A stretch of DNA of 54,554 bases from RUG14871 sp045539425 (GCA_045539425.1 JAZQFH010000037.1:1-54554); one strand, 5' to 3'; counted from the first letter of the stretch, positions 33,859-43,488 are shown. Notes: generated by a model not told the origin, from the sequence alone. Numbers and translations are program-made.

Positions 33859-35475
33859 TTAAGCTTCAAGGTTAAGGCTTTCGGCAATATTAATGATGTG
33901 GTCCCCGATCCGCTCAAGATCGATTAACAGCTCCGTGAAGAGAACACTCGCTTCCACGTCATCGTTCTCTACCGTCTTGATTCTCTCAATTTCATCCTTA
34001 CGGTAACGGCGGCAGTAGTCATCCAGTTTTTCCTCGTTACGGACAATGTCTTCATAGTGCTCAGTGTTTCCGAAAAGGACGATCTGACTGACAGCCTCCA
34101 GAGATTCGTTGAGGTTGTTATAGATCCTGGCCAACTGATCATACGTATCCGTACTGAAGGATTTATCCGCGCGTAAGAGATTGTCCCCGCTCTGCGCGAG
34201 GTTGATGGCATGGTCTCCCATCCGCTCTAAATCCACATTGATGGAGAAGAGCTGAGATGCCTGCGTGGATTCCTCCATGGTCAGATTGGAGGTCATCAGA
34301 ATGGAAAGGTTTTTGGAAATACCCTTATTGATCTGGTTGATTTCCTGCTCCACTTCCTCAATTTCCTGCAGATTGCTGACATGTTCCAGAATTGCTTCAA
34401 TCGAGCTGCTGACGTTGGTCTTGACGAGTTCAAACATGTGATCCATTTCAACCGTCAGACCATACAGAACGATTGCGGAGTTGCTTTCGGCCTTGGCAGG
34501 CTGCGTGATCTCCGGCTGCATTTTCTTTTCCGATCCCTGATCCGGAATGATCATATAGGCAATCTTGACAAACAGTTTGTTGATTGGCAGGAAAATAAGC
34601 GTGCCAACCACGTTGACGAATGTATGCATCGTAGCGATCTGGGCAACCGGGTTATCCGGAGAGATTGCCATATACAGCTTATGCAGCGGGAAGATGGAGT
34701 ACAGGATTCCGAACAGAACCGTTACCAGGAAGTTGAACGAGAAGTTGATGATGGCAACCCGTTTGGAGTCACGGTTGAAACCCAGCGAAGCCAGTAATGC
34801 CGTGGATGTCGTACCGATATTCTGTCCCAGGTTAAAGTAGAGAACATCCTGGATTCCCAGTAATCCGCCTTTTGCCATTGTCTGGATAATACCGAGCGAG
34901 GCAGAGGAACTCTGAATCATCGCCGTGAAAAGAGCACCGACCAGAATACCGAGGATTGGATTTCTGAGGCTCACGATCAGATTCAGAAAGAACGGGGAAG
35001 ACTGCAGCGGCTGCAGAGATTCTCCCATCGTGGACATACCGATAAAGAGGAAGCCGAAACCGGCAAGGATCTCACCGAGCGCCTTGACGCGGTCTTTTGC
35101 GGAGAAGAACATGATCAGACAGACGCCCGCAAAGGCGAAGATCGGAGCGATTGCTTCCAGATTCAGTGCCATGAGCTGACCGGTAACCGTCGTACCGACA
35201 TTCGTACCCATGATGACACTGACTGTCTGCGCAACATTCATGATGCCTGCATTAACGAAGCCAACCAGCATGCTGGTGACAGCGGAAGAAGACTGAATAA
35301 TGGCGGTGACCACGATACCGGCAAACAGCCCGACAATCGGTTTGCTGGTCAGTTTTTCGAGGATTGACTGAAGCTTGCTGCCGGCCATATGCTTGAAACC
35401 GTCTCCCATGATTTCCATTCCATAGAGGAAGATTGCCAGGCCCGTAAACAGTAATAAGACATCCGAAAATTGCAT
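33859..35475 (-). CDS. Na+/phosphate symporter family protein with C-terminal PhoU domain
   Basis: This 538-residue protein has two inverted repeats of a membrane domain, each with the QSSSA motif (near residues 61 and 185) and GTNVGTT/GQNIGTT, as in NptA-type Na/Pi cotransporters. Residues about 330-538 are a helical PhoU-like domain, which in related proteins links transport to phosphate signalling. It likely imports (or, in some bacteria, exports) phosphate in exchange with sodium. GAGG precedes the ATG by 9 nt, and a promoter lies about 95 bp upstream. It is monocistronic. Confidence 0.92.
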   Translation of the reverse strand: MQFSDVLLLFTGLAIFLYGMEIMGDGFKHMAGSKLQSILEKLTSKPIVGLFAGIVVTAIIQSSSAVTSMLVGFVNAGIMNVAQTVSVIMGTNVGTTVTGQLMALNLEAIAPIFAFAGVCLIMFFSAKDRVKALGEILAGFGFLFIGMSTMGESLQPLQSSPFFLNLIVSLRNPILGILVGALFTAMIQSSSASLGIIQTMAKGGLLGIQDVLYFNLGQNIGTTSTALLASLGFNRDSKRVAIINFSFNFLVTVLFGILYSIFPLHKLYMAISPDNPVAQIATMHTFVNVVGTLIFLPINKLFVKIAYMIIPDQGSEKKMQPEITQPAKAESNSAIVLYGLTVEMDHMFELVKTNVSSSIEAILEHVSNLQEIEEVEQEINQINKGISKNLSILMTSNLTMEESTQASQLFSINVDLERMGDHAINLAQSGDNLLRADKSFSTDTYDQLARIYNNLNESLEAVSQIVLFGNTEHYEDIVRNEEKLDDYCRRYRKDEIERIKTVENDDVEASVLFTELLIDLERIGDHIINIAESLNLEA

Positions 35476-35569
35476 AACATTTACCTCTTCCCGGTTTCAT
35501 TCATCATTTTAAGCAGACGGAATTGCATTCCCTGCCGAAAACAGTGAATTCACCGCTTCACTCTTTCCA

Positions 35570-35597
35570 TTATAACGAAAAATAATCGGCGGATAAA
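35570..35597 (-). promoter_or_regulatory. promoter of the Na/Pi symporter gene
   Basis: TATAAT (35570-35575) has TTATCC (35592-35597) 16 bp upstream on the minus strand. The leader is about 90 nt long. Confidence 0.5.
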
Positions 35598-35633
35598 TGA
35601 AAATTGTACTTATAAATACCTATTCCGCCATAA

Positions 35634-35669
35634 AATAAAAAAAGCAGCCGTGCCATAGGGCACGACTGC
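35634..35669 (-). terminator. terminator of the desulfoferrodoxin gene
   Basis: The 11-bp stem GCAGTCGTGCC/GGCACGGCTGC, with one T-G pair, is followed by seven T on the minus strand. Confidence 0.93.
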
Positions 35670-35678
35670 ATTTTACGA

Positions 35679-36050
35679 TTACAGTTCTTTCTTCCAGAGA
35701 CCGTGCAGATTGCAGTATTCGTAAACTCTCTTGACATCCTTTAAAGCGACATCAAAAGCTGCGCATGCCGGCTGATCAACCGGGAGATATTTTAAGATAC
35801 CACCGTCATTCAGCTCCACGTAGAGCCAGGCGATATGGTGTTCCGGTAACATCGGATGAGCGACATCTCCGACTTTGACAATGACCTTGCCGTCTTCTTC
35901 GTAAACGACAGGAACATGTTTTTCAACTGCTGCATCAGTGGTATTTCCTTCCAGAAGTTCCATTGCTTCTCCGCAGCAATGCGGAATACAGACCTTTTCA
36001 TCAATCATTGCGACCAGGTTTCCGCACTTCTTACAACGATAGAATTTCAT
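35679..36050 (-). CDS. desulfoferrodoxin (superoxide reductase)
   Basis: This 123-residue protein reduces superoxide to peroxide. The N-terminal desulforedoxin domain has its FeCys4 ligands at Cys6, Cys9, Cys25 and Cys26. The catalytic FeHis4Cys centre is formed by His45, His65, His71, Cys113 and His116 (EKHVPV, AHPM, EHH, CNLHG), with Lys44 from the EKH motif. It is the two-centre type. It marks an anaerobe that copes with oxygen exposure. It is monocistronic with a strong terminator and a Shine-Dalgarno AGGAGG. Confidence 0.96.
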   Translation of the reverse strand: MKFYRCKKCGNLVAMIDEKVCIPHCCGEAMELLEGNTTDAAVEKHVPVVYEEDGKVIVKVGDVAHPMLPEHHIAWLYVELNDGGILKYLPVDQPACAAFDVALKDVKRVYEYCNLHGLWKKEL

Positions 36051-36106
36051 GATAATTCCTCCTATGACTACCCTTATTATAAAGGATATTCTTTTTACTT
36101 TCCATA

Positions 36107-36135
36107 TTTACAAAACGAATCGAATCTTATATAAT
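36107..36135 (+). promoter_or_regulatory. promoter of tRNA-His
   Basis: TTTACA (36107-36112) and TATAAT (36130-36135) are 17 bp apart, ending 12 bp before the tRNA. Confidence 0.8.
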
Positions 36136-36147
36136 ATGTAAGCACAT

Positions 36148-36226
36148 GGCGGTTGTGGTGAAGTTGGTTAACACACTAGATTGTGGCTCTAGCATTCCGT
36201 GGGTTCGAGTCCCATCAATCGCCCCA
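36148..36226 (+). tRNA. tRNA-His (anticodon GTG), CCA encoded
   Basis: The cloverleaf has the extra 5' G characteristic of tRNA-His (GGCGGTTG pairing CAATCGCC), anticodon arm CTAGA-TTGTGGC-TCTAG and T-arm GTGGG-TTCGAGT-CCCAT. CCA is encoded. Confidence 0.95.
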
Positions 36227-36238
36227 TTTGAAAGTACA

Positions 36239-36266
36239 GGGTTCTGATGATTCAGAACCCTTTTTT
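36239..36266 (+). terminator. terminator of tRNA-His
   Basis: The stem GGGTTCTGA/TCAGAACCC is followed by six T. Confidence 0.92.
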
Positions 36267-36273
36267 CTTATTG

Positions 36274-36296
36274 AAAAAGGAGAGCGCAGGCTCTCC
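36274..36296 (-). terminator. terminator of the ECF/SAM hydrolase/cls operon
   Basis: The stem GGAGAGC/GCTCTCC with a four-base loop is followed by TTTTTC on the minus strand. Confidence 0.88.
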
Positions 36297-36326
36297 CGTA
36301 TTTCTATTCATCTTTATTATTATCTT

Positions 36327-37874
36327 TTATAACAGCGGCGAGAACAGGCGCATTACATTGATAATAAAACGCTTGAAGAGCGAAAGGCGGGCTTCCTCTG
36401 CCGTATAGCAGTGCGAAACCTCAAACATGCTCTTCATGTCATCCCGTACATCCTGAACGACCTTGGAGTTAAAGATATAAGTGCCGTTTTCAAAGTGCAA
36501 ATAAAGCGAACGGTAGTCCAGATTGATCGTTCCCACCGTGCACAGGATATCATCCGCCACGAAGATCTTCGAATGGACAAAGCCCGGCGTGTATTCATAA
36601 ATCTTGACACCGCCTTCAATCAGCTGGGAATAGAAGGATTTCGTGATCTGCCAGATCACCTTTTTATCCGGAATCCCCGGCGTCACAATGCGGACATCCA
36701 CGCCCCGCTTCGCCGCAAGAATCAGCGCATTGATGAATTCGGCATCAATGATCAGATACGGTGTGGCGATGTAGACGTAATCCCTGGCCTGGTTGATGAT
36801 ATTCATGTAGATATACTGACCGACAAGTTCATCATCCAGCGGGGTATCCGCATAAGGTGAGATGTACCCATCCGCCTTGTCAACCGTTGTGATATGGCGG
36901 TATCTCGTATAATCGTAGTCTTCCTTGCGCAGCGCATTCCAGTTGCTTAAGAAGGTAATGGTCATGCTCCAGACGGCGTTTCCTCTGATCATCAGGCAGT
37001 TGTCTTTCCATACGCCGAAGCGCTTCTTGATATTCAGATATTCATCCGCCAGATTGATTCCGCCCGTAAAGCCGACCTTTCCGTCGATTACCAGGATCTT
37101 GCGGTGGTCACGGTGGTTCATGATGACATTGATGAACGGGTTCACGCGGTTAAACGTCACGCATTTGATTCCCTTCGCTTCCAGAACATCCGCATAGCTC
37201 TGGGAGAGCGTCATGATGCTGCCGACGTCATCGTACATGACACGGACTTCAACTCCCTGCTGCACCTTTTCTTCCAGAATCTCCAGGATACTGTTCCACA
37301 TGTACCCTTCTTCGATAATGAAATACTCCATGAAGATATAGCGCTCCGCCTTGCGCAGCTCCTGCAGCATGACGGAAAAACTCTCTTCACCAAAGCCGAA
37401 ATAACGGCATTCGTTATTGCGATAGAACGGATAGCCGGCAATATCAGAGATGTAATGGAACTGCCCTTTATAATCATCAAAGCGCTGATCCATCTCGCTC
37501 TGCACTGCCTCATCTTCCATGAAATACTGATGGGAGCTGTGGGCTTCCCACTGGATATTACGGTAGGTACGGCTGAGGAACAGGTTCCCGCCGATCAGAA
37601 GGTAGGTGATGGTTCCGAAGATCGGAGAGATGACGATCATGATGATCCAGATCATATCCGAAGAAAGGTGATGGGAATAATTCACGATTTCCAGCACCAC
37701 GATCACACTGATGATACGTAAAGCTCCTTCGATCCAGGAAGCGCGCTCGTTAAAGTATTTAAAAAGGAAATAAATAAACAAAAGCTCCAGAACCGCCGCC
37801 AGCGCAAGAAAAACAATTCTGCTGAGGGTTCCCTTATGGACTTTTCTTATTTTATTTCCCGTTTTCGAATTCAA
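36327..37874 (-). CDS. cls: cardiolipin synthase (phospholipase D family), TTG start
   Basis: This enzyme of 515 residues joins two phosphatidylglycerols into cardiolipin at the membrane. Two N-terminal helices (about 20-85) are followed by two PLD catalytic motifs, HRDHRKILVIDG near 255 and HSKIFVADD near 435. I chose a TTG at 37874 as start because AAAGGAG lies exactly 7 nt upstream; the GTG three codons earlier is too close to that site. It follows the second SAM hydrolase gene by about 30 bp without a terminator, so it appears to be the last gene of that operon. Confidence 0.92.
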   Translation of the reverse strand: MNSKTGNKIRKVHKGTLSRIVFLALAAVLELLFIYFLFKYFNERASWIEGALRIISVIVVLEIVNYSHHLSSDMIWIIMIVISPIFGTITYLLIGGNLFLSRTYRNIQWEAHSSHQYFMEDEAVQSEMDQRFDDYKGQFHYISDIAGYPFYRNNECRYFGFGEESFSVMLQELRKAERYIFMEYFIIEEGYMWNSILEILEEKVQQGVEVRVMYDDVGSIMTLSQSYADVLEAKGIKCVTFNRVNPFINVIMNHRDHRKILVIDGKVGFTGGINLADEYLNIKKRFGVWKDNCLMIRGNAVWSMTITFLSNWNALRKEDYDYTRYRHITTVDKADGYISPYADTPLDDELVGQYIYMNIINQARDYVYIATPYLIIDAEFINALILAAKRGVDVRIVTPGIPDKKVIWQITKSFYSQLIEGGVKIYEYTPGFVHSKIFVADDILCTVGTINLDYRSLYLHFENGTYIFNSKVVQDVRDDMKSMFEVSHCYTAEEARLSLFKRFIINVMRLFSPLL

Positions 37875-37904
37875 AACAAACACTCCTTTAACTTCCGCTA
37901 AAGT

Positions 37905-38747
37905 TTATTTTATCTTTTTTATGATGATATGCCAAGGTTCTCTTGTCCCGATATTATAGGCTTTTGCGAAGTTACCCTGATTGATGGCAACTCCCAGATG
38001 ATCCATGGAATTAATATAGCAGAGCGCCTCACCGATCTGCACTTCCGCAAAGGTGTGAACATATGTCATAAACGAATGATAGACACACGTCTTATCGCGG
38101 TAGATTGCCACATCGATCAAAGAATTGGCAGAAACCTCCAGCTCTTCAAAAAGATCCCTGCTGATATTGGTCCACAAAGATCCGAAGCGGACATCCAGCG
38201 TTTCGATCGTTCCGTATAATGTGTCGTCTTCCCGTTTGGCAGCTCTGACATTCAGTTCCACAACATCCTGCGGATCAACGGAAGTGCCGATCTCTTCAAA
38301 GGAGATCTTCCCGCTTGCCAATAGTGCACCGGTATAGGCATAGACATCTCTTCCGTGGAAGGTATAGGAGCCTTCCGAATTCTTCCGTCTGCCGACCTTT
38401 TCCGAAATCTGGCGTACCTCCTCAATGCCGAGGACACGCTTGATATGCGTCAGAGTCCCGTTGTCCGGAGTGACGATATACTGCCCGCTTTTCAGCTTTG
38501 CGACAACGCTCGGACGGCTTGAGCCGACACCCGGGTCCACCACGGAGACAAACACCGATCCTTCCGGCCAGTACGGTACCGCCTGAAGCAGCCGGTAGGA
38601 TGCCTCAAACGTATCAAACGGCGGAATATTATGCGTCAGATCATATATCTTCAATTCTTCATCCACACTGAGTGCCACTCCGGTCATGGCGGCAACGGCG
38701 CCATCCACTAAACCGAAGTCACTCTGAAATACGAGTAATTTCTTCAT
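37905..38747 (-). CDS. SAM hydrolase / SAM hydroxide adenosyltransferase (DUF62), paralogue 2
   Basis: This 280-residue protein belongs to the family that includes fluorinase and chlorinase. Bacterial DUF62 members without a halide pocket split S-adenosylmethionine to adenosine and methionine. FQSDFG at the start, VVDPGVGSSRP near residue 70 (the Asp and Arg of the Asp-Arg-His triad), TPDNGTLT near 93 and FHGRDVYA near 130 (His) are intact. It starts within the last codon of the first paralogue (4-nt overlap). The chlorinase/fluorinase insertion loop is not evident. It works in the ECF transporter operon, whose purpose is unknown. Confidence 0.88.
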   Translation of the reverse strand: MKKLLVFQSDFGLVDGAVAAMTGVALSVDEELKIYDLTHNIPPFDTFEASYRLLQAVPYWPEGSVFVSVVDPGVGSSRPSVVAKLKSGQYIVTPDNGTLTHIKRVLGIEEVRQISEKVGRRKNSEGSYTFHGRDVYAYTGALLASGKISFEEIGTSVDPQDVVELNVRAAKREDDTLYGTIETLDVRFGSLWTNISRDLFEELEVSANSLIDVAIYRDKTCVYHSFMTYVHTFAEVQIGEALCYINSMDHLGVAINQGNFAKAYNIGTREPWHIIIKKIK

Positions 38748-39592
38748 TTTTCACCTCTGATCGAAATGGTCCAGTCCATTCCGAAATCTATCTGATACCG
38801 CTCCATGAAGCTGTCCTGATTGCAGTCCAGCGACAGATAGCGGGAAGAACCGCAGTAAAGAATCGGCTCTTTCAGCGCAACACAGGAGAAGCTGTGATCA
38901 AAGCGTACCGGGCGGTAGAAGACTTCCTTGCCCTGAAAGCAGATCGTCACATCCACCATCTCCCCTTCAGTAAAGCCGCAGCGATGGAATTCCTCATTGG
39001 TAACATTGATTTCCACGCCGCCGTAGTGCTTCAGACCGGTAAAGATGATACCGCTGACTTCTCTTTGGTTCAATTGCGGCCGCATGTTTGCGAGTTCACA
39101 TTCAACCACTTCCGCAACATCATATTTCTCCCCGATTTTCTCAAAACTCTTCTGTCCGCTTGCCAATAGCGCCGCCGCATAGGCAAAGATATCCCTGCCG
39201 TGGAAAACGCTGACCTCTTCCTTTGCGGGGAAGCGGATCTCCTTATGAATTTCGCGGATCTCAGCGATTCCGACTTCTCTTTTCAGATGTGTCAAAGAGC
39301 CGTTATCCGGGGAGATGACGATATTGCCGTCATTCAATAGTGCCGCGGAAGCACGGCGCGCGGAGCCGACCGTCGGATCCACGACCGAAACAAAGATGGT
39401 CCCCTCTGGCCAGTATGGTTCACTTGTAACCAGCGAAAGGGATGCTTCAAACGGATTAAACTTCCGGATATCGTGGGTCAGATCCAGAATTTCCAGCTCA
39501 GGATCCACCGTCTTGATGACACCTTTCATCGTGGCAACCGCACTCCAGGTATTGGAAAAATCCGTCTGCAGTACAATGATCGGTTTTTTCAT
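38744..39592 (-). CDS. SAM hydrolase / SAM hydroxide adenosyltransferase (DUF62), paralogue 1
   Basis: This 282-residue protein is a sister of the next gene, with the same motifs: LQTDFSNTW, VVDPTVGSARR, SPDNGSLT and FHGRDIFA. The second Gly of DPGVG is Thr here, and the DFG after TDF is replaced by Ser-Asn, so its active-site loop differs from paralogue 2. The two may form a mixed trimer or have different substrates. It starts 3 bp after the M20 peptidase stop. Function is inferred from family only. Confidence 0.85.
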   Translation of the reverse strand: MKKPIIVLQTDFSNTWSAVATMKGVIKTVDPELEILDLTHDIRKFNPFEASLSLVTSEPYWPEGTIFVSVVDPTVGSARRASAALLNDGNIVISPDNGSLTHLKREVGIAEIREIHKEIRFPAKEEVSVFHGRDIFAYAAALLASGQKSFEKIGEKYDVAEVVECELANMRPQLNQREVSGIIFTGLKHYGGVEINVTNEEFHRCGFTEGEMVDVTICFQGKEVFYRPVRFDHSFSCVALKEPILYCGSSRYLSLDCNQDSFMERYQIDFGMDWTISIRGEK

Positions 39593-39595
39593 GGT

Positions 39596-40939
39596 TTATA
39601 CCTCCAGCAATTTCAGAATTGCCTTGTGATAGATTTCCAGTGCCTGTGCGGCACTCTTCAGAGAGATTCTTTCATCTTTTTCGTGGAAGAGCCTCTCTTC
39701 TTGCGGAAACACCGGTCCGAAGGAGACGCAGTGTCCGAAAACTTTCGAATAGGAGACACCTCCGGAAACAAACATGGTTGCTTCCTCGCCTCTGACTTCC
39801 TCATATGCCTCTGCCAATGCCTTGATATAGGGATCCTCCGGTGAATTCCAGGTTGGCGGATCATCATATGGCAGTTCCACCTCAAAGTGCGGCAGTGCCT
39901 TTCTCATTTTCTCTGTCAGCTCACCTGAAGTGATCCCCAGCGGATAACGGCAGTCGACCTGCCCTTTGAAAACTCCGTTTTCAAGATTCAGCACGCCAAG
40001 ATTCAATGTAAGCTCACCCATTTCCTCCGTTGTGATAGCGCAGTCAGCTCCTTTTCCATAAGGATCCGCAAACGCCTTATTCAGTAAGAGGAATTCTCCT
40101 TCCCCGCTAAGCGCTACGATCAGCTTTAAGAGGTCAGAAGTGGCACTGTGTCCGCCGGAAGGTCTTGAGGCATGGGTGCTCTTCCCATGCACGATAATTC
40201 TGACGCGTCCGTTTTCTTCTTTCACTTCCGCGTCCATTCCTTCTGCTTCCGCTATGTGGCAAACACGCTCTGCGTCTTTTATTTCCAGCAGGGCTTCCGC
40301 TCTGTCCGGGACGATATTGCACTGCGTTCCGCACTGAAGCTCTGAAACCATGCCGCGATACTTTTTATTCAGTGTCCACATTAAGGCGCCTTTTTCCCCG
40401 ATGCAGAGAGGGAAATCTCCGTCCGGGGTAAACGCAAATGCCGGTGGCGTTACGCAGGAGTAATAGTATTTCATATCCTCCATCGTGCGCTCTTCATCGC
40501 TTCCGTAAACCAGCCGGATTTCCTTATTCACATCTTTTCCGCTCTCTTTGATCAGATTGCAGGCAAGATACACCAGATACGCGCTGGTTTTCATATCCTG
40601 CGCGCCTCTGCCGTAAAGATATTCTCCGTCGCACTCTCCGGAGAACGGATCCCTCTGCCAGCCGGAGGAAACCGAAACGACATCCAGATGACTGGCGATA
40701 TCGATCCGCTCGCTTCCCTTGCCGAATGAGCCGGAGATGGCTTTATGGCCGTACTCCTTCACATCGTATCCTTCTTTCAGAAGCAGTGATTTCATCTTTT
40801 CGAGTGCCCTGAGAGAAAAAATGCCAAAAGGCGCTGTTTCAGAAACGCTTTCGGCATCATAAACGGAAGGAATCCGAATCAATTCCTGCAGGTCAGAGAG
40901 ATGTTGGATCAGATATTCATAATAGTTTAACGAATCCAT
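39596..40939 (-). CDS. M20-family metallopeptidase (PepV-like dipeptidase)
   Basis: This 447-residue zinc enzyme is of the M20 family. ASHLDVV near residue 83 and GRGAQDMK near 111 give the first His and bridging Asp; DEERTMEDM supplies the Glu pair; the last His is near the C-terminus in RLFHEKDE. A dimerisation/lid domain lies about 170-375, with HGKSTHASRPS. The start at 40939 has GAGG 10 nt upstream; it overlaps the EcfT gene by 13 nt. It may hydrolyse a dipeptide or an N-acyl amino acid brought in by the ECF transporter. Position in the operon is the only evidence for that link. Confidence 0.86.
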   Translation of the reverse strand: MDSLNYYEYLIQHLSDLQELIRIPSVYDAESVSETAPFGIFSLRALEKMKSLLLKEGYDVKEYGHKAISGSFGKGSERIDIASHLDVVSVSSGWQRDPFSGECDGEYLYGRGAQDMKTSAYLVYLACNLIKESGKDVNKEIRLVYGSDEERTMEDMKYYYSCVTPPAFAFTPDGDFPLCIGEKGALMWTLNKKYRGMVSELQCGTQCNIVPDRAEALLEIKDAERVCHIAEAEGMDAEVKEENGRVRIIVHGKSTHASRPSGGHSATSDLLKLIVALSGEGEFLLLNKAFADPYGKGADCAITTEEMGELTLNLGVLNLENGVFKGQVDCRYPLGITSGELTEKMRKALPHFEVELPYDDPPTWNSPEDPYIKALAEAYEEVRGEEATMFVSGGVSYSKVFGHCVSFGPVFPQEERLFHEKDERISLKSAAQALEIYHKAILKLLEV

Positions 40940-41781
40940 GGGCACCATACCTCATGCACGGCAGGATGAATTCTGTGATAGATCAGTAAGAAGATATAGA
41001 ATGCCAGAAAAGCCAGATAAACATACATCATGATTTTGTCTCCCGGCGTATCCTCGTGTTCGGAATAATAGGTTCTTGTTTTCTTCTTTCCGTATCCTCT
41101 GAGATCCATGGCATTCGAAATATTCCCTACCCTGTCAAAGGAAGAGATGATCAGCGGTGCCAGGATGTATACATTCTGTTTTAAGCGGGAAAGTAAACTC
41201 GCTTTTTTCGGATCGAGTTCCATTCCCCTTGCCTGCATGGAAATCTTGATATTCTGGAAATCACGCGTGATGTCCGGAATATAGCGGAAGGCGATGGAAA
41301 CGACCGTACAGACCTTATACGGAACACCGATCGAGCGCAGCCCGGCTGCGAGTTCACTCGGTGTAATGGACTGAATAAATGTCAGCGACAGTAAGAAAGT
41401 CGCCATGAATTTCGAGAAGCGCACTAAGAAATACCAGAGCGTTTCCGCAGTGACGATATGGAAGCTGTTCACACGGAATAACAGTGTGGATCCTCCGCAC
41501 ATGTTCAAACCGTAATCCGGCTCCACAAGCCACAGTAACAGCAGGTTAAACAGATTCATGATCACCGTAAACCAGATCAGCCCGCTGATCTGCTTCCAGT
41601 TTGGCTTCACGGATAAAAGCGCGAAGATAAACAGGACCAATAGCGGCGCAATGACGCGGAAGTCCCATGTCGCGATCAGAAGGAAGATCAGAATCAGGAA
41701 GGTACGGACTTTGGTCTTCCCCGTCAGCCGGTCCAGAAAGGTGGTTCCCGGTTTCACGTTAATGAATAAGCGGTTATCCAT
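40927..41781 (-). CDS. ECF transporter transmembrane subunit EcfT
   Basis: This 284-residue membrane coupling protein has the two Ala-Arg-Gly-type motifs used to grip the ATPases, QARGME and LRGYGK. About six to eight helices are predicted. GGAGAGGG lies 4 nt before the ATG at 41781; the frame stays open further upstream into the ATPase gene. It sits in the operon order S, A-A', T, as in vitamin and metal ECF systems with a dedicated module. Confidence 0.9.
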   Translation of the reverse strand: MDNRLFINVKPGTTFLDRLTGKTKVRTFLILIFLLIATWDFRVIAPLLVLFIFALLSVKPNWKQISGLIWFTVIMNLFNLLLLWLVEPDYGLNMCGGSTLLFRVNSFHIVTAETLWYFLVRFSKFMATFLLSLTFIQSITPSELAAGLRSIGVPYKVCTVVSIAFRYIPDITRDFQNIKISMQARGMELDPKKASLLSRLKQNVYILAPLIISSFDRVGNISNAMDLRGYGKKKTRTYYSEHEDTPGDKIMMYVYLAFLAFYIFLLIYHRIHPAVHEVWCPWIR

Positions 41782-43486
41782 TTTCCCTCTCCTTTCTCTC
41801 CTCCTCAATAAACGCGTGAATGAACTGTTCCGGATCCAAACCGGCCGCTTTGGCCAGATGGACCAAGGAAGTCTGCTTCAGATTGGCGCGCTGAATGATG
41901 GAGTCATCCGAAAGGATCTTAATGACGTAGTCGTCCCCGATCTTTTCCCCATCCGCAAATACAATTGCCCTGTCGGTATATTCAATCGCCAGATGCATGT
42001 CATGCGTGATGAACAGGATTGTAATCCCGTAATTGGTATTGAGGTCTTCCAGAAAGCGCATGATTTCCGTGTAGTGCTCGTAATCCTGTCCTGCCGTCGG
42101 TTCATCTACGATGATGATTTCCGGCCGTAAGCTCAGAATGGATGCAATGGTAACACGCTTGCGCTGCCCGTAGGAAAGCACGCTGGTCGGCCAGTTGCGC
42201 ATGCCGTACAGATCGCACATCCGTAAGACTTCCTCACTGTTTTTCTGAAGTTCCTCCTGCGGATACTGATTGAGGACCATCGCCAGTTCGACTTCATCCT
42301 TGATGATGTCCTTCACCAACATCTGATTCGGGTTCTGCATGACATAACCGATCAGTTTGCCTAAATCACGGATGGTATACTGCAGGCAATTCTGTCCGCG
42401 GAAAAGAATCTCGCCGCTTTTCGGACGGATGATTCCGCATAAAAGCTTCGCCATTGTACTCTTTCCGGCGCCATTCTTTCCGACGATGGAGATTTTTTCT
42501 CCTTTATACACGTCAAAAGAGACGTGCTTCAAAGCTTCAAAGCTGCCATAGGAAAAACTTACATCCTTCACTTCCAGAAGTTTCTCGGAAGAGACGGACG
42601 GTGATTTCAGCTTTGTCTTGTTTTCTTCAAAATGAGCGATCAGCTTATCACGGTAAAGATTCATGTCTAACGCATGAACATCGCATAAGTGATCGTGTTT
42701 ATCAAAGCGGATTCCGGCATGCTTGAGTGCACTGAGGTACAGCGGTTCCCGGATTCCCATTTCTTTTAATACATTCTCGGAAAGCAGCTCATCCGGTGTG
42801 CAGTCCAGCGTGATCCGGCCTTCATGTACCAGAATGATTCTGTCCACATGACGGTAGAGCACATCTTCGAGACGGTGCTCGATGATGATGATGGTCTTGT
42901 GTTTATTCCGGTAGATCTGATCGATCAGGTCGACTGCCGTCATTCCCATCGCCGGATCCAGTGCAGCCAGAGGCTCATCGAAAAGAAGGATCTCCTCTTC
43001 GTCATGAATAACCCCTGCCAGAGCTACTTTCTGTTTCTGTCCGCCGGAGAGATCGTAAGGTACTTCTTCCAGGAAGTCCTCCATCCCTACCGTTTTCGCA
43101 GCCTCCAGCACCTTGATGAGCATGGTCGGACGGTCCATGGCATCATTTTCCAGCGCAAAGGCAATATCTTCGCCAACAGAAAGGCCGATAAACTGGGCAT
43201 CGGTATCCTGCTGGACAGTTCCTACGTGATTGCTGAGAGTAAAAATATCGGCCTCTTTGGTCTCAATACCTGCGACCTTAAGAGAACCGGTGATTTCTCC
43301 TTCATAAGAGAACGGAATCAAACCGTTAATGCAGTTTCCGAGTGTGCTTTTCCCGGATCCGCTAGGTCCCAGAATCAGAACTTTCTCTCCCTGATTGATC
43401 GTCAGGTTGATATGTTTCAGTGTATCCTCATTCTGGGACTTATAGCGAAATGAAAAGTCTTTAAACTCGATTACCGGGTCAGACAT
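41774..43486 (-). CDS. ECF transporter ATPase, two domains fused (EcfA-EcfA')
   Basis: This 570-residue protein has two ABC domains. The first has GPSGSGKST (40-48), signature LSGGQKQKVA and LLFDEPLAALD. The second has GKNGAGKST near 340, a degenerate signature LSYGQRKRVT and IIVDEPTAGQD. The second signature LSYGQ is typical of ECF A' partners. It overlaps EcfT by 8 nt. It powers substrate uptake by the S component encoded just upstream, and the shared operon implies a dedicated, group I-like ECF system. Confidence 0.94.
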   Translation of the reverse strand: MSDPVIEFKDFSFRYKSQNEDTLKHINLTINQGEKVLILGPSGSGKSTLGNCINGLIPFSYEGEITGSLKVAGIETKEADIFTLSNHVGTVQQDTDAQFIGLSVGEDIAFALENDAMDRPTMLIKVLEAAKTVGMEDFLEEVPYDLSGGQKQKVALAGVIHDEEEILLFDEPLAALDPAMGMTAVDLIDQIYRNKHKTIIIIEHRLEDVLYRHVDRIILVHEGRITLDCTPDELLSENVLKEMGIREPLYLSALKHAGIRFDKHDHLCDVHALDMNLYRDKLIAHFEENKTKLKSPSVSSEKLLEVKDVSFSYGSFEALKHVSFDVYKGEKISIVGKNGAGKSTMAKLLCGIIRPKSGEILFRGQNCLQYTIRDLGKLIGYVMQNPNQMLVKDIIKDEVELAMVLNQYPQEELQKNSEEVLRMCDLYGMRNWPTSVLSYGQRKRVTIASILSLRPEIIIVDEPTAGQDYEHYTEIMRFLEDLNTNYGITILFITHDMHLAIEYTDRAIVFADGEKIGDDYVIKILSDDSIIQRANLKQTSLVHLAKAAGLDPEQFIHAFIEEERKERENG

Positions 43487-43488
43487 TC

